DNA of 64,000 nucleotides, taken from positions 109,287 to 173,286 of the forward strand of contig JAKSTQ010000002.1 of the NCBI GenBank assembly GCA_024402475.1, in the 5' to 3' direction. This stretch comes from Treponema sp. GTDB taxonomy: Bacteria; Spirochaetota; Spirochaetia; Treponematales; Treponemataceae. Both the position numbers and the translations under genes were made by a program. How positions within the stretch are numbered: the first letter of the stretch is position 1; every line of letters starts with the position of its first letter. Shown here piece after piece: positions 1 through 8,227 of this stretch. The notes under the pieces are model-generated. The model had not been told where the DNA came from and made no database searches. It saw only the letters and a program-made list of their open reading frames with translations.

Positions 1-648
1 GAACTTAAAGCTTAAGCTTGTATCACACCAGCAGGAACAATTACTGCTGGTGTTTTTTGTTATATAGCCTGCCCAGTTCATTCTGATTGCAAAAATATGT
101 GCCGGTCTGAAAATTACGGCAGCTGTGATTTTCCCTGCAGCAAAGGCGTCAGATGAATTTTCAGTTTTAGTAAATAAAGATCCGTTCACGCTGAAAAGAA
201 AATTCCAGATATCGTTTTTTGTTCTTAAACCGATTCCCATTCCGGCCCAGAGATTAAATTCACTTTTATTGAAAGAAGAATTAAGGTTCTGATTTGTGTT
301 GAAGCAGTCATAAGAGATTGCGGTTAAGGGCCAGAACGAAAGATATCGGTTAGGGAAAAATTTAAAGATTATGTCAAAATCACTGAGAATACCGGTAACT
401 TCTTTTGTACTGTTTATTGAAGAAATCTGAGGAAGGACAAAATTTAAATTCCCGGCAATGAGAAAATTCATAAAGCCGGTCTGAAAGTGAAGTCCGGTGT
501 AAGTCATAGAGTTTTCTGCTGCAGAATTTTCAACAGGCTGTCCGTTTCTGATTCCGACTGCTGGAGCAAGTTCAAGATGAAAGTCAGTTGCCCAAAGGCC
601 AGAAAGACTGATTGTTAAAATTGTGATTAAGGTTGCAATTTTTTTCAT
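1..648 (-). CDS. Omptin-like outer-membrane beta-barrel protein lacking catalytic residues (3' end cut by window edge)
   Basis: An open frame runs from an ATG at 648 down to position 1, giving 216 codons with no stop. The last visible residues, SLSFKF, look like an outer-membrane barrel terminus, so the stop is probably just outside the window. Residues 1-20 (MKKIATLITILTISLSGLWA) form a signal peptide. The segment LSFWPLTAISYD closely matches FSFWPLAGISYD in the gene just upstream, so the two are paralogues. This copy is much shorter. It has neither the DxDW nor the DxH motif of omptins, so it is probably not a protease. It starts 21 nt after the previous gene ends and is likely in the same operon. 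Function is unknown; a structural or lipid-binding barrel is possible. Confidence 0.7.
   Translation of the reverse strand, partial: MKKIATLITILTISLSGLWATDFHLELAPAVGIRNGQPVENSAAENSMTYTGLHFQTGFMNFLIAGNLNFVLPQISSINSTKEVTGILSDFDIIFKFFPNRYLSFWPLTAISYDCFNTNQNLNSSFNKSEFNLWAGMGIGLRTKNDIWNFLFSVNGSLFTKTENSSDAFAAGKITAAVIFRPAHIFAIRMNWAGYITKNTSSNCSCWCDTSLSFKF
27..59 (+). terminator. Possible rho-independent terminator inside the end of the partial gene
   Basis: CACCAGCAG and CTGCTGGTG form a 9-bp stem followed by TTTTTTGT on the plus strand. It could end a plus-strand transcript entering from the left. It lies inside the 3' coding part of the minus-strand barrel gene, so it may instead be coincidental or serve overlapping convergent genes. 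Confidence 0.45.
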
Positions 649-669
649 AGTTTAAGATTCTCTGATTTA

Positions 670-1674
670 TTAAAAGATAAAAATTTTACAGCCAAAGTTT
701 GCATCAACCCAGACAGCATCTGCTCCGCTTTTGGTAGTAGTTTTTTTGTATGGACCTTTTTCACTTGCCGAAGTTGCAAGAGTTCCTTCGACATCTTTTG
801 TGAACATTCCTGTTACGCCAGCCTGTAATGCAAATCGTTTTGCAGGCCTCATGGTAAGGGCTGCCTGAATTTTTAATGCTGTAAGTGTTCCCTGACTCTG
901 GTCAAAAAAGTAAAGGTTTCGGGCAAGGTGACCGTCAATGTCTGTGTATACAGAATAAAGAGCACCCATTACATTAAATTCAAATGCAAATACATTATTT
1001 GGAGTCGCTAAACAAAATCCAAGTCCCAGCCAGAAATGAAAATCACTTCTTAAATAAGAAATTACATCACCGTGCATGTTGCCCGCAGAATGAAGTCCAG
1101 GTTCGTCCCATGCATAGTAAGAAGGATTTGTTTGTCCGCTTGATGGACGACCGTTTGCTCCATAGCCGTAAGAAGCAAAACCGTCTTTTCCTGTAAAGCT
1201 TGTGTAATCGTAAGAAATGCCTGCAAGGGGCCAGAAAGAAAAAATCTTAGAAGGTTTGATTTCGTATTTCATTATTACGTCAGTTAAAAAACCTTCGTTA
1301 AGAACATTTGTATGTTTAGAGTAATTTGTTTTTGTTGTTGTGTTACCGGTTCCGTACCCATTATCCTGTGCCCAGTCTGAGTCCTGAAGAAAACCTGCAT
1401 CAGATGGAATTACACCTTTAAGGTTTCCTGTGATATAGAAATTTCCAAAACCGATATTGATGTTTCCGCCGTAATACCACAACGGCTTCATTTCCCATTC
1501 AAGATAGCTTAATGTGTATTTCTGTTTTGTAACTCTGTTGTTCGCGTAAACATATTCTCCCACTTTGCCGTAACGCATTCCAATAACCGGTGTTACATCA
1601 AAATGAAAGCCTTGTGCAAATAAACAGCAGTCAGCAAGAAGGAGAAAAATTAAAACTGATAAACTCTTTTTCAT
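670..1674 (-). CDS. Omptin-family outer-membrane aspartyl protease (predicted)
   Basis: This is a 334-residue protein, close to the usual omptin length of about 310. The signal peptide ends near LFA (residue 20). The sequence contains LEWEMKP, then LQDSDW with D98 and D100. These match the D83/D85 pair of OmpT in its DQDW motif. It also contains TDIDGH with D247 and H249, matching the D210-x-H212 pair. Alternating hydrophobic and aromatic strands and a terminal Phe fit a 10-stranded barrel. Omptins cleave peptides between basic residues at the cell surface; this is known for enterobacteria and is an inference here. The gene follows the RluA gene by 6 nt with a weak AGGA site, so it is probably co-transcribed with it. 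Assignment rests on motif reading, not alignment scores. Confidence 0.72.
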   Translation of the reverse strand: MKKSLSVLIFLLLADCCLFAQGFHFDVTPVIGMRYGKVGEYVYANNRVTKQKYTLSYLEWEMKPLWYYGGNINIGFGNFYITGNLKGVIPSDAGFLQDSDWAQDNGYGTGNTTTKTNYSKHTNVLNEGFLTDVIMKYEIKPSKIFSFWPLAGISYDYTSFTGKDGFASYGYGANGRPSSGQTNPSYYAWDEPGLHSAGNMHGDVISYLRSDFHFWLGLGFCLATPNNVFAFEFNVMGALYSVYTDIDGHLARNLYFFDQSQGTLTALKIQAALTMRPAKRFALQAGVTGMFTKDVEGTLATSASEKGPYKKTTTKSGADAVWVDANFGCKIFIF

Positions 1675-1680
1675 AAATAA

Positions 1681-2448
1681 TTATTCCTGGGCTGTCTGCC
1701 CAACAGCAAGCGGATCAGTTCCGTAAAGTTTTGCAAGCTGTTTTCGTGTTGAATCCATGTCCTTTGAGTAATCGGCAGTGAATGTAACTTCCTGCTTTGT
1801 GGCCGGATGTGTAAATGTAATTTTGTAAGCGTGAAGAGCAAGTCTGTTGAGCAGAGGGCGCTCTTCCCAGGTGTCGCCGTTGTAACGTTTTTTTAATTCA
1901 CTTAAAAGAACGGGTTTCTGGTTTCCGCTGTAAAGAGGATCACAGACAATTGAAAGTCCATTCTTCTGAAGGTGAACACGAATCTGATGAGTTCTTCCTG
2001 TTAATGGTTTTGCTTTAATCCAGGAATAAGGGCCTGCTGCACCTAAAAATTCGAAATCAGTGACTGCAGGTTTTCCCTGGCGCTGATTGACAACAGTGCG
2101 ATGGCGTGCATCTCCGTCTGGTAAAAGGGGAAGTGTAACATGAAGGTCGTTCCACATAGGGCGGCCGTAAACCAGGCAGTGGTATTCTTTGTGAACGAGG
2201 CGTTTCTGAAACTGAAGTGAAAGTTCACGGTGAGCGTTTTCGTTGCGGGCATATACTACAAGGCCTGAAGTGTCTTTATCGATTCTGTGAACGGCAAAAA
2301 GACGGCCGAATTCTGGTTCTGCAAGCACATCAAGTCGAGGCGCTGTCGGATCATAGCGGTCAGCTGCAATTAAAAGCCCTGAGCGTTTGTTGAATACTAT
2401 GATGTCGTCGTCTGCATAAATAACAGTATAGTCTGCGTTCTTTTTCAT
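1681..2448 (-). CDS. RluA-family pseudouridine synthase
   Basis: It isomerises uridine to pseudouridine in structured RNA, probably 23S rRNA. The signature HRIDKDTSGL contains the catalytic Asp (residue 57 from the chosen start), and GRTHQIRVHL lies in the second half. No N-terminal S4 domain is visible, as in the short RluA/TruC-like members. I chose the ATG at 2448, giving 255 residues. The upstream ATG at 2493 adds a Phe/Asn-rich stretch (EFFFFLNYN) not expected in the family. It is the first gene of a minus-strand unit with the two barrel genes. RNA target (RluA, RluC or RluD type) cannot be decided from sequence alone. Confidence 0.88.
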   Translation of the reverse strand: MKKNADYTVIYADDDIIVFNKRSGLLIAADRYDPTAPRLDVLAEPEFGRLFAVHRIDKDTSGLVVYARNENAHRELSLQFQKRLVHKEYHCLVYGRPMWNDLHVTLPLLPDGDARHRTVVNQRQGKPAVTDFEFLGAAGPYSWIKAKPLTGRTHQIRVHLQKNGLSIVCDPLYSGNQKPVLLSELKKRYNGDTWEERPLLNRLALHAYKITFTHPATKQEVTFTADYSKDMDSTRKQLAKLYGTDPLAVGQTAQE

Positions 2449-2532
2449 GGCTTTATTGTAGTTTAAAAAGAAAAAAAATTCAAATTTCTGCAACTTTTCT
2501 GTGGAAAAAGGGTCTAATTAATATCAAATAAT

Positions 2533-2560
2533 TTGACAAGTGGGTTTTTAGCATTATACT
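2533..2560 (+). promoter_or_regulatory. Sigma-70 promoter of the acyl-CoA ligase gene
   Basis: TTGACA (2533-2538), a 16-bp spacer and TATACT (2555-2560) sit about 70 nt upstream of the start codon. Confidence 0.75.
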
Positions 2561-2561
2561 G

Positions 2562-2584
2562 TGACAAAAATCGAAAAAGTGTCA
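2562..2584 (+). promoter_or_regulatory. Candidate operator, TGACAAAAA...AAAAAGTGTCA
   Basis: TGACA (2562-2566) and TGTCA (2580-2584) form an inverted repeat with 13 nt between the arms, placed right at the expected transcription start. The same two half-sites occur in compressed form at the fabF promoter (4428-4442), suggesting a shared fatty-acid regulator. This is an inference from two sites only. Confidence 0.35.
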
Positions 2585-2630
2585 AGAAAATACTTCTTAT
2601 AATTTTTATTCAATAATTAAGGAACACGAA

Positions 2631-4331
2631 ATGAATCTTTATAAAGAATTTATTAAGGACGCCCGTGATTATAATGGTTACGAAGATCTTAAGGCAAATT
2701 TTAAGATTAGCATTCCGGAAAATTTCAACTTTGCATATGATGTTGTTGACCGTTACGAAAAAGATGCTCCAGAAAAAAGAGCAATGCTTTGGGTTAACGA
2801 TTATGGTGATGAAAAGACATTTACTTTTACAGATATTGCACGTGAATCAAGACGCGTAGCTAACTTTTTGACAGCACAGGGAATCAAGAAAGGCGATGCA
2901 GTTATGCTTATCCTTCGCCGTCGTTTTGAATTCTGGTTCTTTATGATTGCATTGCACAGAATTGGTGCCATTGCAATTCCTGCTACAGCACAGCTTCTGG
3001 CAAAAGATATTGAATACCGTAACAACTGTGCAGGCGTTAAAATGATTGTAAGCCTTGCAAGTTCTAAACTTAAGAAAGAAATGGATGAAGCACTTGAAAA
3101 GAGTCCTACAGTTGAAAAACTTGTATGGGTAAAAAATGCTGCTGAACCAGATTCATATTCACTTTACGAAAATGAAAGTGACAAGTGGCTTGATTTTGAT
3201 AAAGAAATTGCAAAATACGATGATAACTTTGCCCGCCCTACAGGAAATGCTGCAACAACAAACGACGATGTAATGATTCTTTACTTTACATCAGGAACTT
3301 CTGGCTATCCAAAAATGGTTCAGCATAACTTTGCATATCCGCTGGGACACATTGTTACAGCAAAATACTGGCAGAATGTAGTTGATGACGGACTTCACCT
3401 TACAGTTGCAGAAACCGGATGGGCAAAAGCTGTATGGGGAAAAATCTACGGACAGTGGATTGCAGGTACAGGAATCTTTACATATGACATGGATACTTTT
3501 AAGCCTGGTATCATGCTCGAAAAAATTGCTAAGTACAAGATTACAACTTTCTGTGCTCCTCCTACAATTTACCGTTATTTTATCCGCCAGAATTTTGACA
3601 AATACGACCTTTCTGCACTTACATACTGTGTAACAGCCGGAGAAGCCCTTAACCCTGAAGTAAAAATCAGATTCAAGGAACTTACAGGCATCACAATGAT
3701 GGAAGCTTACGGTCAGACAGAAAGTACCGTTATCTGCGGAAACTTTGTTGGAATGAAAGACAAAGACGGTTCAATGGGTAAACCGGCTCCTGGATATAAT
3801 GTAGAAATCGTTGATGAAACAGGAAAGCCAGTAGCTCCAGGTGAAAAAGGTGAAATCATTATTCATGTTGAAGACGGTCGACCGTTCGGTCTTTTCAGCG
3901 GTTACTATAAAGATGATGATCTTACAAAGGCTGCATTCGAAGGCGGACTTTACCATACCGGAGATACAGCATATATGGACGAAGACGGATATGTATTCTT
4001 TATCGGTCGTAACGATGATATCATCAAAAGTGCCGGTTACCGTATCAGTCCGTTCGAAGTTGAAAGCGTTCTTCAGCAGCATCCTGCAGTTCTTGAATGT
4101 GCAGTTACTGGTGTTGAAGACAAAGGCCGCGGTCAGCTTGTAAAAGCTACTATCGTATTGAATAAAGGCTATGAAGCTTCTAATGATCTTGCAAACGAAA
4201 TCCAGGAATTTGTTAAGAATCTTGCTGCAAACTATAAGCGTCCGCGTCTGATTGAATTTGTTGATGAACTTCCAAAAACAATCAGTGGAAAAATCCGCCG
4301 CGTAGAAATCCGCGAAAACGATGCAAAATAA
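2631..4331 (+). CDS. Acyl-CoA synthetase (AMP-forming), medium-chain type
   Basis: This 566-residue protein belongs to the ANL adenylate-forming superfamily. It activates a carboxylic acid with ATP and joins it to CoA. Visible motifs are the phosphate-binding loop FTSGTSGYPK near residue 220, YGQTES near 363, the GDTAYMDEDGY segment, GRNDDIIKSAGYRISPFEVE at the hinge, and PKTISGKIRR with catalytic Lys554. Overall layout resembles medium-chain or acetyl-CoA-like ligases rather than long-chain FadD. It is monocistronic, with its own promoter upstream and a strong terminator downstream. It precedes fabF-fabV, so a role in using exogenous or recycled acyl chains is plausible. Substrate chain length cannot be read from the sequence. 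Confidence 0.9.
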   Translation: MNLYKEFIKDARDYNGYEDLKANFKISIPENFNFAYDVVDRYEKDAPEKRAMLWVNDYGDEKTFTFTDIARESRRVANFLTAQGIKKGDAVMLILRRRFEFWFFMIALHRIGAIAIPATAQLLAKDIEYRNNCAGVKMIVSLASSKLKKEMDEALEKSPTVEKLVWVKNAAEPDSYSLYENESDKWLDFDKEIAKYDDNFARPTGNAATTNDDVMILYFTSGTSGYPKMVQHNFAYPLGHIVTAKYWQNVVDDGLHLTVAETGWAKAVWGKIYGQWIAGTGIFTYDMDTFKPGIMLEKIAKYKITTFCAPPTIYRYFIRQNFDKYDLSALTYCVTAGEALNPEVKIRFKELTGITMMEAYGQTESTVICGNFVGMKDKDGSMGKPAPGYNVEIVDETGKPVAPGEKGEIIIHVEDGRPFGLFSGYYKDDDLTKAAFEGGLYHTGDTAYMDEDGYVFFIGRNDDIIKSAGYRISPFEVESVLQQHPAVLECAVTGVEDKGRGQLVKATIVLNKGYEASNDLANEIQEFVKNLAANYKRPRLIEFVDELPKTISGKIRRVEIRENDAK

Positions 4332-4353
4332 TTTAAGTTTTTGACTTAAACAG

Positions 4354-4384
4354 ATGGGATTGTGAAAGCGATCCCATTTTTTTT
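4354..4384 (+). terminator. Rho-independent terminator after the acyl-CoA ligase
   Basis: ATGGGAT (4354-4360) pairs with ATCCCAT (4371-4377), followed by a run of seven or more T. Confidence 0.88.
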
Positions 4385-4426
4385 ATGGAATGAATTGCCT
4401 GGTTTGAGCTGTTCATTATTGACAAA

Positions 4427-4455
4427 TTGACAAAAAGTGTCATTCATAATAAAAT
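4427..4455 (+). promoter_or_regulatory. fabF promoter with overlapping inverted repeat
   Basis: TTGACA (4427-4432), 17-bp spacer, TAAAAT (4450-4455). The perfect inverted repeat TGACA-N5-TGTCA (4428-4442) overlaps the -35 box, so a protein bound there would block RNA polymerase. A second TTGACA lies at 4419-4424. The half-sites match those at the upstream ligase gene. Confidence 0.72.
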
Positions 4456-4478
4456 ATAAAAACATTAATGGAGGCGAT

Positions 4479-5735
4479 ATGAGACGTGTCGTTGTAACAG
4501 GACTTGGTTGTGTAAGCCCGCTTGGTAACACAGTTGAAGAAACCTGGAATGGAATTAAAGAAGGAAAATGTGGCATTGATAAGATTACATTGTTTGATGC
4601 TACTGATTATAAAGTTCAGATTGCCGGAGAAGTAAAGGGTTTTGACCTTGAACAGTATGGAATTGATCATAAAGAAGCACGCAAGATGGCTCGCTTTACA
4701 CAGTTCCTTGTTGGTGCAAGTGCACAGGCTGTTAAGGATGCAGGACTTGATAAAGAAACTCTTTCCAAAGAAAAAGCTGCTGTAATGATCGGAAACGGAA
4801 TTGGTGGCTTTGACATCATGGAACAGGCTTACAAAAAATATTTTGAACCAGGTGCAGGCGTTAACCGTCTTCCACCTCTTACAGCACCAGAAATGATTCC
4901 AAACGAAGCTGCTGCAAATGTAAGCATGCTTTATGGAATTCAGGGACCGGCTTGGACACTGGCAACAGCTTGTTCTAGTGGTACTGACGCTCTTGGTGTT
5001 GGACTTGATCTTGTTCGTTCTGGCCGCGCAGATATTTGTCTTGCAGGTGGTACAGAAGCAACAATTACAGGTTTTGGAATCGGATGCTTTATGGTACTTA
5101 AAGCTCTTGCTTCTAAATTCAATGATGATCCAAAACATGCAAGCCGTCCGTTTGATAAAGACCGTGACGGATTCGTAATGTCAGAAGGATCTGCAGTTCT
5201 GGTTCTTGAAGAACTTGAACACGCAAAGGCACGCGGCGCAAAAATCTATGCTGAATTTGCAGGATACGGCGCATCAAGCGATGCTTACCATGTAACAGCT
5301 CCACTTCCTGATGGAACAGGCGGTGCTAAAGCAATTACCCGTGCTATGGAAGATGCTGGCCTTAAACCACAGGATATTCAGTACTACAATGCACACGGAA
5401 CTTCAACACATGCAAACGATAGTGGTGAAACAAACATGGTTAAAATTGCATTTGGTGAACACGCAAAGGACCTTAAGATTTCTTCAACAAAATCAATGAC
5501 AGGTCATATGATTGGTGCTGCAGGTGCAATCGAAGCATTGTTCTGTGTAAAAGCAATCTGCGACAGTTATTATCCTGCAACAATCAACCTTGAAAATCCT
5601 GATGTTGAAGGTGGTTGTGATTTGAATTATATTCCTAACAAAGGAATTAATGGTGAAATCAAAGCAGCAGCAAGTGCTTCCCTTGGATTCGGCGGACACA
5701 ACGGCTGTGTAATTTTCAAGAAATTTGAGCAATAG
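4479..5735 (+). CDS. fabF: 3-oxoacyl-ACP synthase II (KAS II)
   Basis: This is the elongating condensing enzyme of type II fatty-acid synthesis; it joins malonyl-ACP to acyl-ACP. The 418-residue protein begins RRVVVTGLGCVSPLG. It has the Cys-His-His triad: C165 in TACSSG, H306 in NAHGTST and H343 in GHMIGAAGA. The ATG at 4479 is preceded by GGAGGCG at the right distance; an in-frame upstream start at 4437 lies inside the promoter and is rejected. fabV follows after 21 nt, so the pair forms an elongation/reduction operon. No acpP or fabD is adjacent. Confidence 0.95.
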   Translation: MRRVVVTGLGCVSPLGNTVEETWNGIKEGKCGIDKITLFDATDYKVQIAGEVKGFDLEQYGIDHKEARKMARFTQFLVGASAQAVKDAGLDKETLSKEKAAVMIGNGIGGFDIMEQAYKKYFEPGAGVNRLPPLTAPEMIPNEAAANVSMLYGIQGPAWTLATACSSGTDALGVGLDLVRSGRADICLAGGTEATITGFGIGCFMVLKALASKFNDDPKHASRPFDKDRDGFVMSEGSAVLVLEELEHAKARGAKIYAEFAGYGASSDAYHVTAPLPDGTGGAKAITRAMEDAGLKPQDIQYYNAHGTSTHANDSGETNMVKIAFGEHAKDLKISSTKSMTGHMIGAAGAIEALFCVKAICDSYYPATINLENPDVEGGCDLNYIPNKGINGEIKAAASASLGFGGHNGCVIFKKFEQ

Positions 5736-5756
5736 TTTATATAAGAGAGGACAATT

Positions 5757-6986
5757 ATGATTATCGAACCAAAAATCAGAAGTAACATCTGTATCAATGC
5801 TCACCCAATCGGATGTGCAAAAGAAGTTTACAGACAGATTGAATTTGTAAAGGCACAGAAAGCAAAACGCGGAACAAAGTCTTGCAAAGAAGGCGGAAAA
5901 GGACCTAAAACAGTACTGGTTCTTGGATGTTCTACCGGATATGGACTTGCAAGCCGTATTTCTGCTGCATTTGAATATGGTGCAGACACAATCGGTGTTT
6001 CATTCGAAAAAGAAGGAACAGAAACACGCGGTGGTACACCAGGATGGTACAACAATAAGGCATTTGACAAAGCTGCAACAGAAGCTGGCCTCAAATCAGT
6101 AACACTTAACGGTGATGCATATTCACACGAAATGCGTGCAGCTGTTCTTGAAGAAATCAAAAAATTCGGAACAAAAGTAGACCTCATCGTTTACTCACTT
6201 GCAAGCCCTGTTCGTACAGATCCAGATACAAAAGAAATGTACAAATCAGTAATCAAACCAGTTGGACAGTCTTACGGTGGTGTTTGTCTTGATATCATCG
6301 AAGAAAAACTTACAACTGCAAATGCTGAACCTGCTACAGAAGAAGAAATGGCTAACACTGTAAAAGTAATGGGTGGTGAAGACTGGCAGCTTTGGATTGA
6401 CTACCTCCTTAAAGCAGATGTTCTTGCTGAAGGATGCTGTACAGTAGCTTATTCATACATTGGACCAAAATGGACACACGCAATTTACCGTGACGGTACA
6501 ATCGGTGGTGCTAAAAAACATCTTGAAACAACAGGACGCAATCTTGATGCACAGCTCAAGGCTGCTGTTAACGGAAGCGCATACGTTTCTGAAAACAAAG
6601 GTCTTGTAACTCGTTCTTCTGCAGTTATTCCTGTAATTTCACTTTACCTTTCTATTCTCTTTAAAGTTATGAAGGCAAAGGGACTTCACGAAGGCTGTAT
6701 TGAACAGATGGAACGCCTTTTTGCTGAACGCCTTTACACAGGTGCAGACGGTGCAATGGCAGAAGTTCCAGTTGACGAAGAACACCGTATCCGTGTTGAT
6801 GACTGGGAAATGCGCGAAGACATCCAGGAAGAAGCTGGTAAATACATGGCTGAAGTAACAGAAGCTAATCTTTCTCAGTACTGTGACCTTGCCGGTTACA
6901 AACATGACTTCCTTGTAACAAACGGATTTGATGTTGAAGGCGTTGATTACAGTGCAGATGTTGCAAGAATGGACGTTATTGAATAA
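5757..6986 (+). CDS. fabV: Trans-2-enoyl-ACP/CoA reductase FabV (TER type)
   Basis: It reduces the enoyl double bond with NADH in the last step of each elongation cycle, or crotonyl-CoA in the TER role known from Treponema denticola. At 409 residues it is close to the ~400 typical of FabV. It starts MIIEPKIRSNICIN, has the nucleotide-binding stretch VLVLGCSTGYGLASR, and the FabV active-site spacing Y-x8-K (Y244 to K253 in AIYRDGTIGGAK). That spacing separates it from FabI (Y-x6-K). An RBS (GAGAGGAC) sits upstream, and a terminator follows. FabV enzymes are generally insensitive to triclosan, which is known family behaviour and not shown here. Confidence 0.95.
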   Translation: MIIEPKIRSNICINAHPIGCAKEVYRQIEFVKAQKAKRGTKSCKEGGKGPKTVLVLGCSTGYGLASRISAAFEYGADTIGVSFEKEGTETRGGTPGWYNNKAFDKAATEAGLKSVTLNGDAYSHEMRAAVLEEIKKFGTKVDLIVYSLASPVRTDPDTKEMYKSVIKPVGQSYGGVCLDIIEEKLTTANAEPATEEEMANTVKVMGGEDWQLWIDYLLKADVLAEGCCTVAYSYIGPKWTHAIYRDGTIGGAKKHLETTGRNLDAQLKAAVNGSAYVSENKGLVTRSSAVIPVISLYLSILFKVMKAKGLHEGCIEQMERLFAERLYTGADGAMAEVPVDEEHRIRVDDWEMREDIQEEAGKYMAEVTEANLSQYCDLAGYKHDFLVTNGFDVEGVDYSADVARMDVIE

Positions 6987-7010
6987 TCAATAAATCGTTA
7001 TTGATACAGA

Positions 7011-7040
7011 AATCCAGGGGGAAACTCCTGGATTTTTTTT
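7011..7040 (+). terminator. Rho-independent terminator after fabV
   Basis: AATCCAGG (7011-7018) pairs with CCTGGATT (7027-7034), then a T run to 7040. Confidence 0.9.
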
Positions 7041-7042
7041 GT

Positions 7043-7071
7043 TTGGAGAATTTTTCGAAATGTGGTATAAT
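7043..7071 (+). promoter_or_regulatory. Promoter of a leaderless diguanylate cyclase gene
   Basis: TTGGAG (7043-7048), 17-bp spacer, consensus TATAAT (7066-7071) with an extended TGG just before it. Only 8 nt separate the -10 box from the ATG at 7080, so transcription should start at or next to the start codon. Confidence 0.7.
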
Positions 7072-7079
7072 TGAACATT

Positions 7080-8222
7080 ATGACTGATGCATTAGGCGAT
7101 GTACTCAACCAGTATAATTCGATGCAGGACTCAGGTCTTTTGTATCGAATTGAAGACTTAAAAAAAGAAAACCGCGATTTGAACCGGGCCATTTCGGATA
7201 TTTCCCGACTGGTTTCGTATACCCGTGTCGATTCGATGATTGACTTTTTGATTAAACGCCTTAATGACAATTTTATTCCTGAAAGCCTTGTGTTCTTTGT
7301 TGAACCGCCTCGTCAGGGACCAATCCGTCAGTTCTTTTATTCCAACTTAAAAAAATCAGATAAGAAACTTCCTGATAAATATTATTCTGTTCTCAAAGGT
7401 TATTTTGAATCTCTTCACAATCCGTCGAACAATGGTTTTGCGGTTCCTTTTGATAATATTAAACTTGAATGCCAGGATTGCTTTGACCAGGATTTTCTTG
7501 ACCTTAAACCTAAATTCGTAATTCCACTGATCAGTATTGGTGGTGTTTATTCCGTTATTATTTTAAGTGAAAAATTCATGGGCGAACCTTACACTGCTTC
7601 GGAACAGTTCTATATGCACAGACTTTTTTCTGTACTGGCTGTTACAATGCAGAATGGTCTGCACTATGAAGTTTCTATTACTGAACCAAAAACCGGTCTT
7701 TATACATACGATTATTTTTTGACACGGATGCAGGAAAAAATTGTCAATGTCCAGCGTTACAACAGAACTGCTGCCATGCTGATTATTGATATTGACTTCT
7801 TTAAAAAATTCAATGACACCTGGGGACATCTTGTAGGTGATAAAGTTCTTCTTGCACTTGCTGATGTTCTTAAAAAAACTGTCCGCGGTGAAGATTGTGT
7901 TGCGCGTTTTGGTGGAGAAGAATTTTCAATTCTGTTAAGTGAATGTGAACCAGAAGGTGTGATGCTTGTTGCAGAACGCATTCGCCGTGCAGTAAGCCAG
8001 ATCGTTTTGTACGAAGGCGAAGAACAGCTTCATATTACAGTCAGCGTTGGCGGTTGTGTCATCAATTCAACTCCGGGGCTGACACCTACATACATTTTCA
8101 AAAAAGCCGACAAGGCACTCTATTACTCAAAAGAACACGGCCGTAACCAGTCCACAATCTTTAAGCTTGGTCTCCTTGATTTAATCAACATCAAAAACGG
8201 CGACACCGGCGAAGACGAATAA
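7080..8222 (+). CDS. GAF-like plus GGDEF diguanylate cyclase
   Basis: It makes cyclic di-GMP from two GTP. The 380-residue protein has an N-terminal coiled-coil stretch (about 20-50), a GAF-like sensory region (about 55-195) and a C-terminal GGDEF domain. The active-site motif RFGGEEF (GGEEF at 278-282) is intact, as is the FKKFNDTWGH region. RGED five residues before it matches the RxxD inhibitory site, so product inhibition is expected. No signal peptide or membrane segment is seen, so it is cytoplasmic. No Shine-Dalgarno site precedes the ATG, which lies 8 nt after a consensus -10 box. A TTG at 7071 could add three residues but overlaps the -10 box. Confidence 0.9.
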   Translation: MTDALGDVLNQYNSMQDSGLLYRIEDLKKENRDLNRAISDISRLVSYTRVDSMIDFLIKRLNDNFIPESLVFFVEPPRQGPIRQFFYSNLKKSDKKLPDKYYSVLKGYFESLHNPSNNGFAVPFDNIKLECQDCFDQDFLDLKPKFVIPLISIGGVYSVIILSEKFMGEPYTASEQFYMHRLFSVLAVTMQNGLHYEVSITEPKTGLYTYDYFLTRMQEKIVNVQRYNRTAAMLIIDIDFFKKFNDTWGHLVGDKVLLALADVLKKTVRGEDCVARFGGEEFSILLSECEPEGVMLVAERIRRAVSQIVLYEGEEQLHITVSVGGCVINSTPGLTPTYIFKKADKALYYSKEHGRNQSTIFKLGLLDLINIKNGDTGEDE

Positions 8223-8227
8223 TTCGT

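Noticed and set aside
1..15. Possible plus-strand C terminus ending in TAA at 13-15, with the hairpin at 27-59 as its terminator
   Set aside because: Only four codons are visible, and the minus-strand barrel frame stays open across it, so nothing supports a plus-strand gene from within the window.
4440..5138. Minus-strand frame of 232 residues opposite fabF
   Set aside because: It is Cys/Ser/Asn-rich noise opposite a certain gene, with no start signals.
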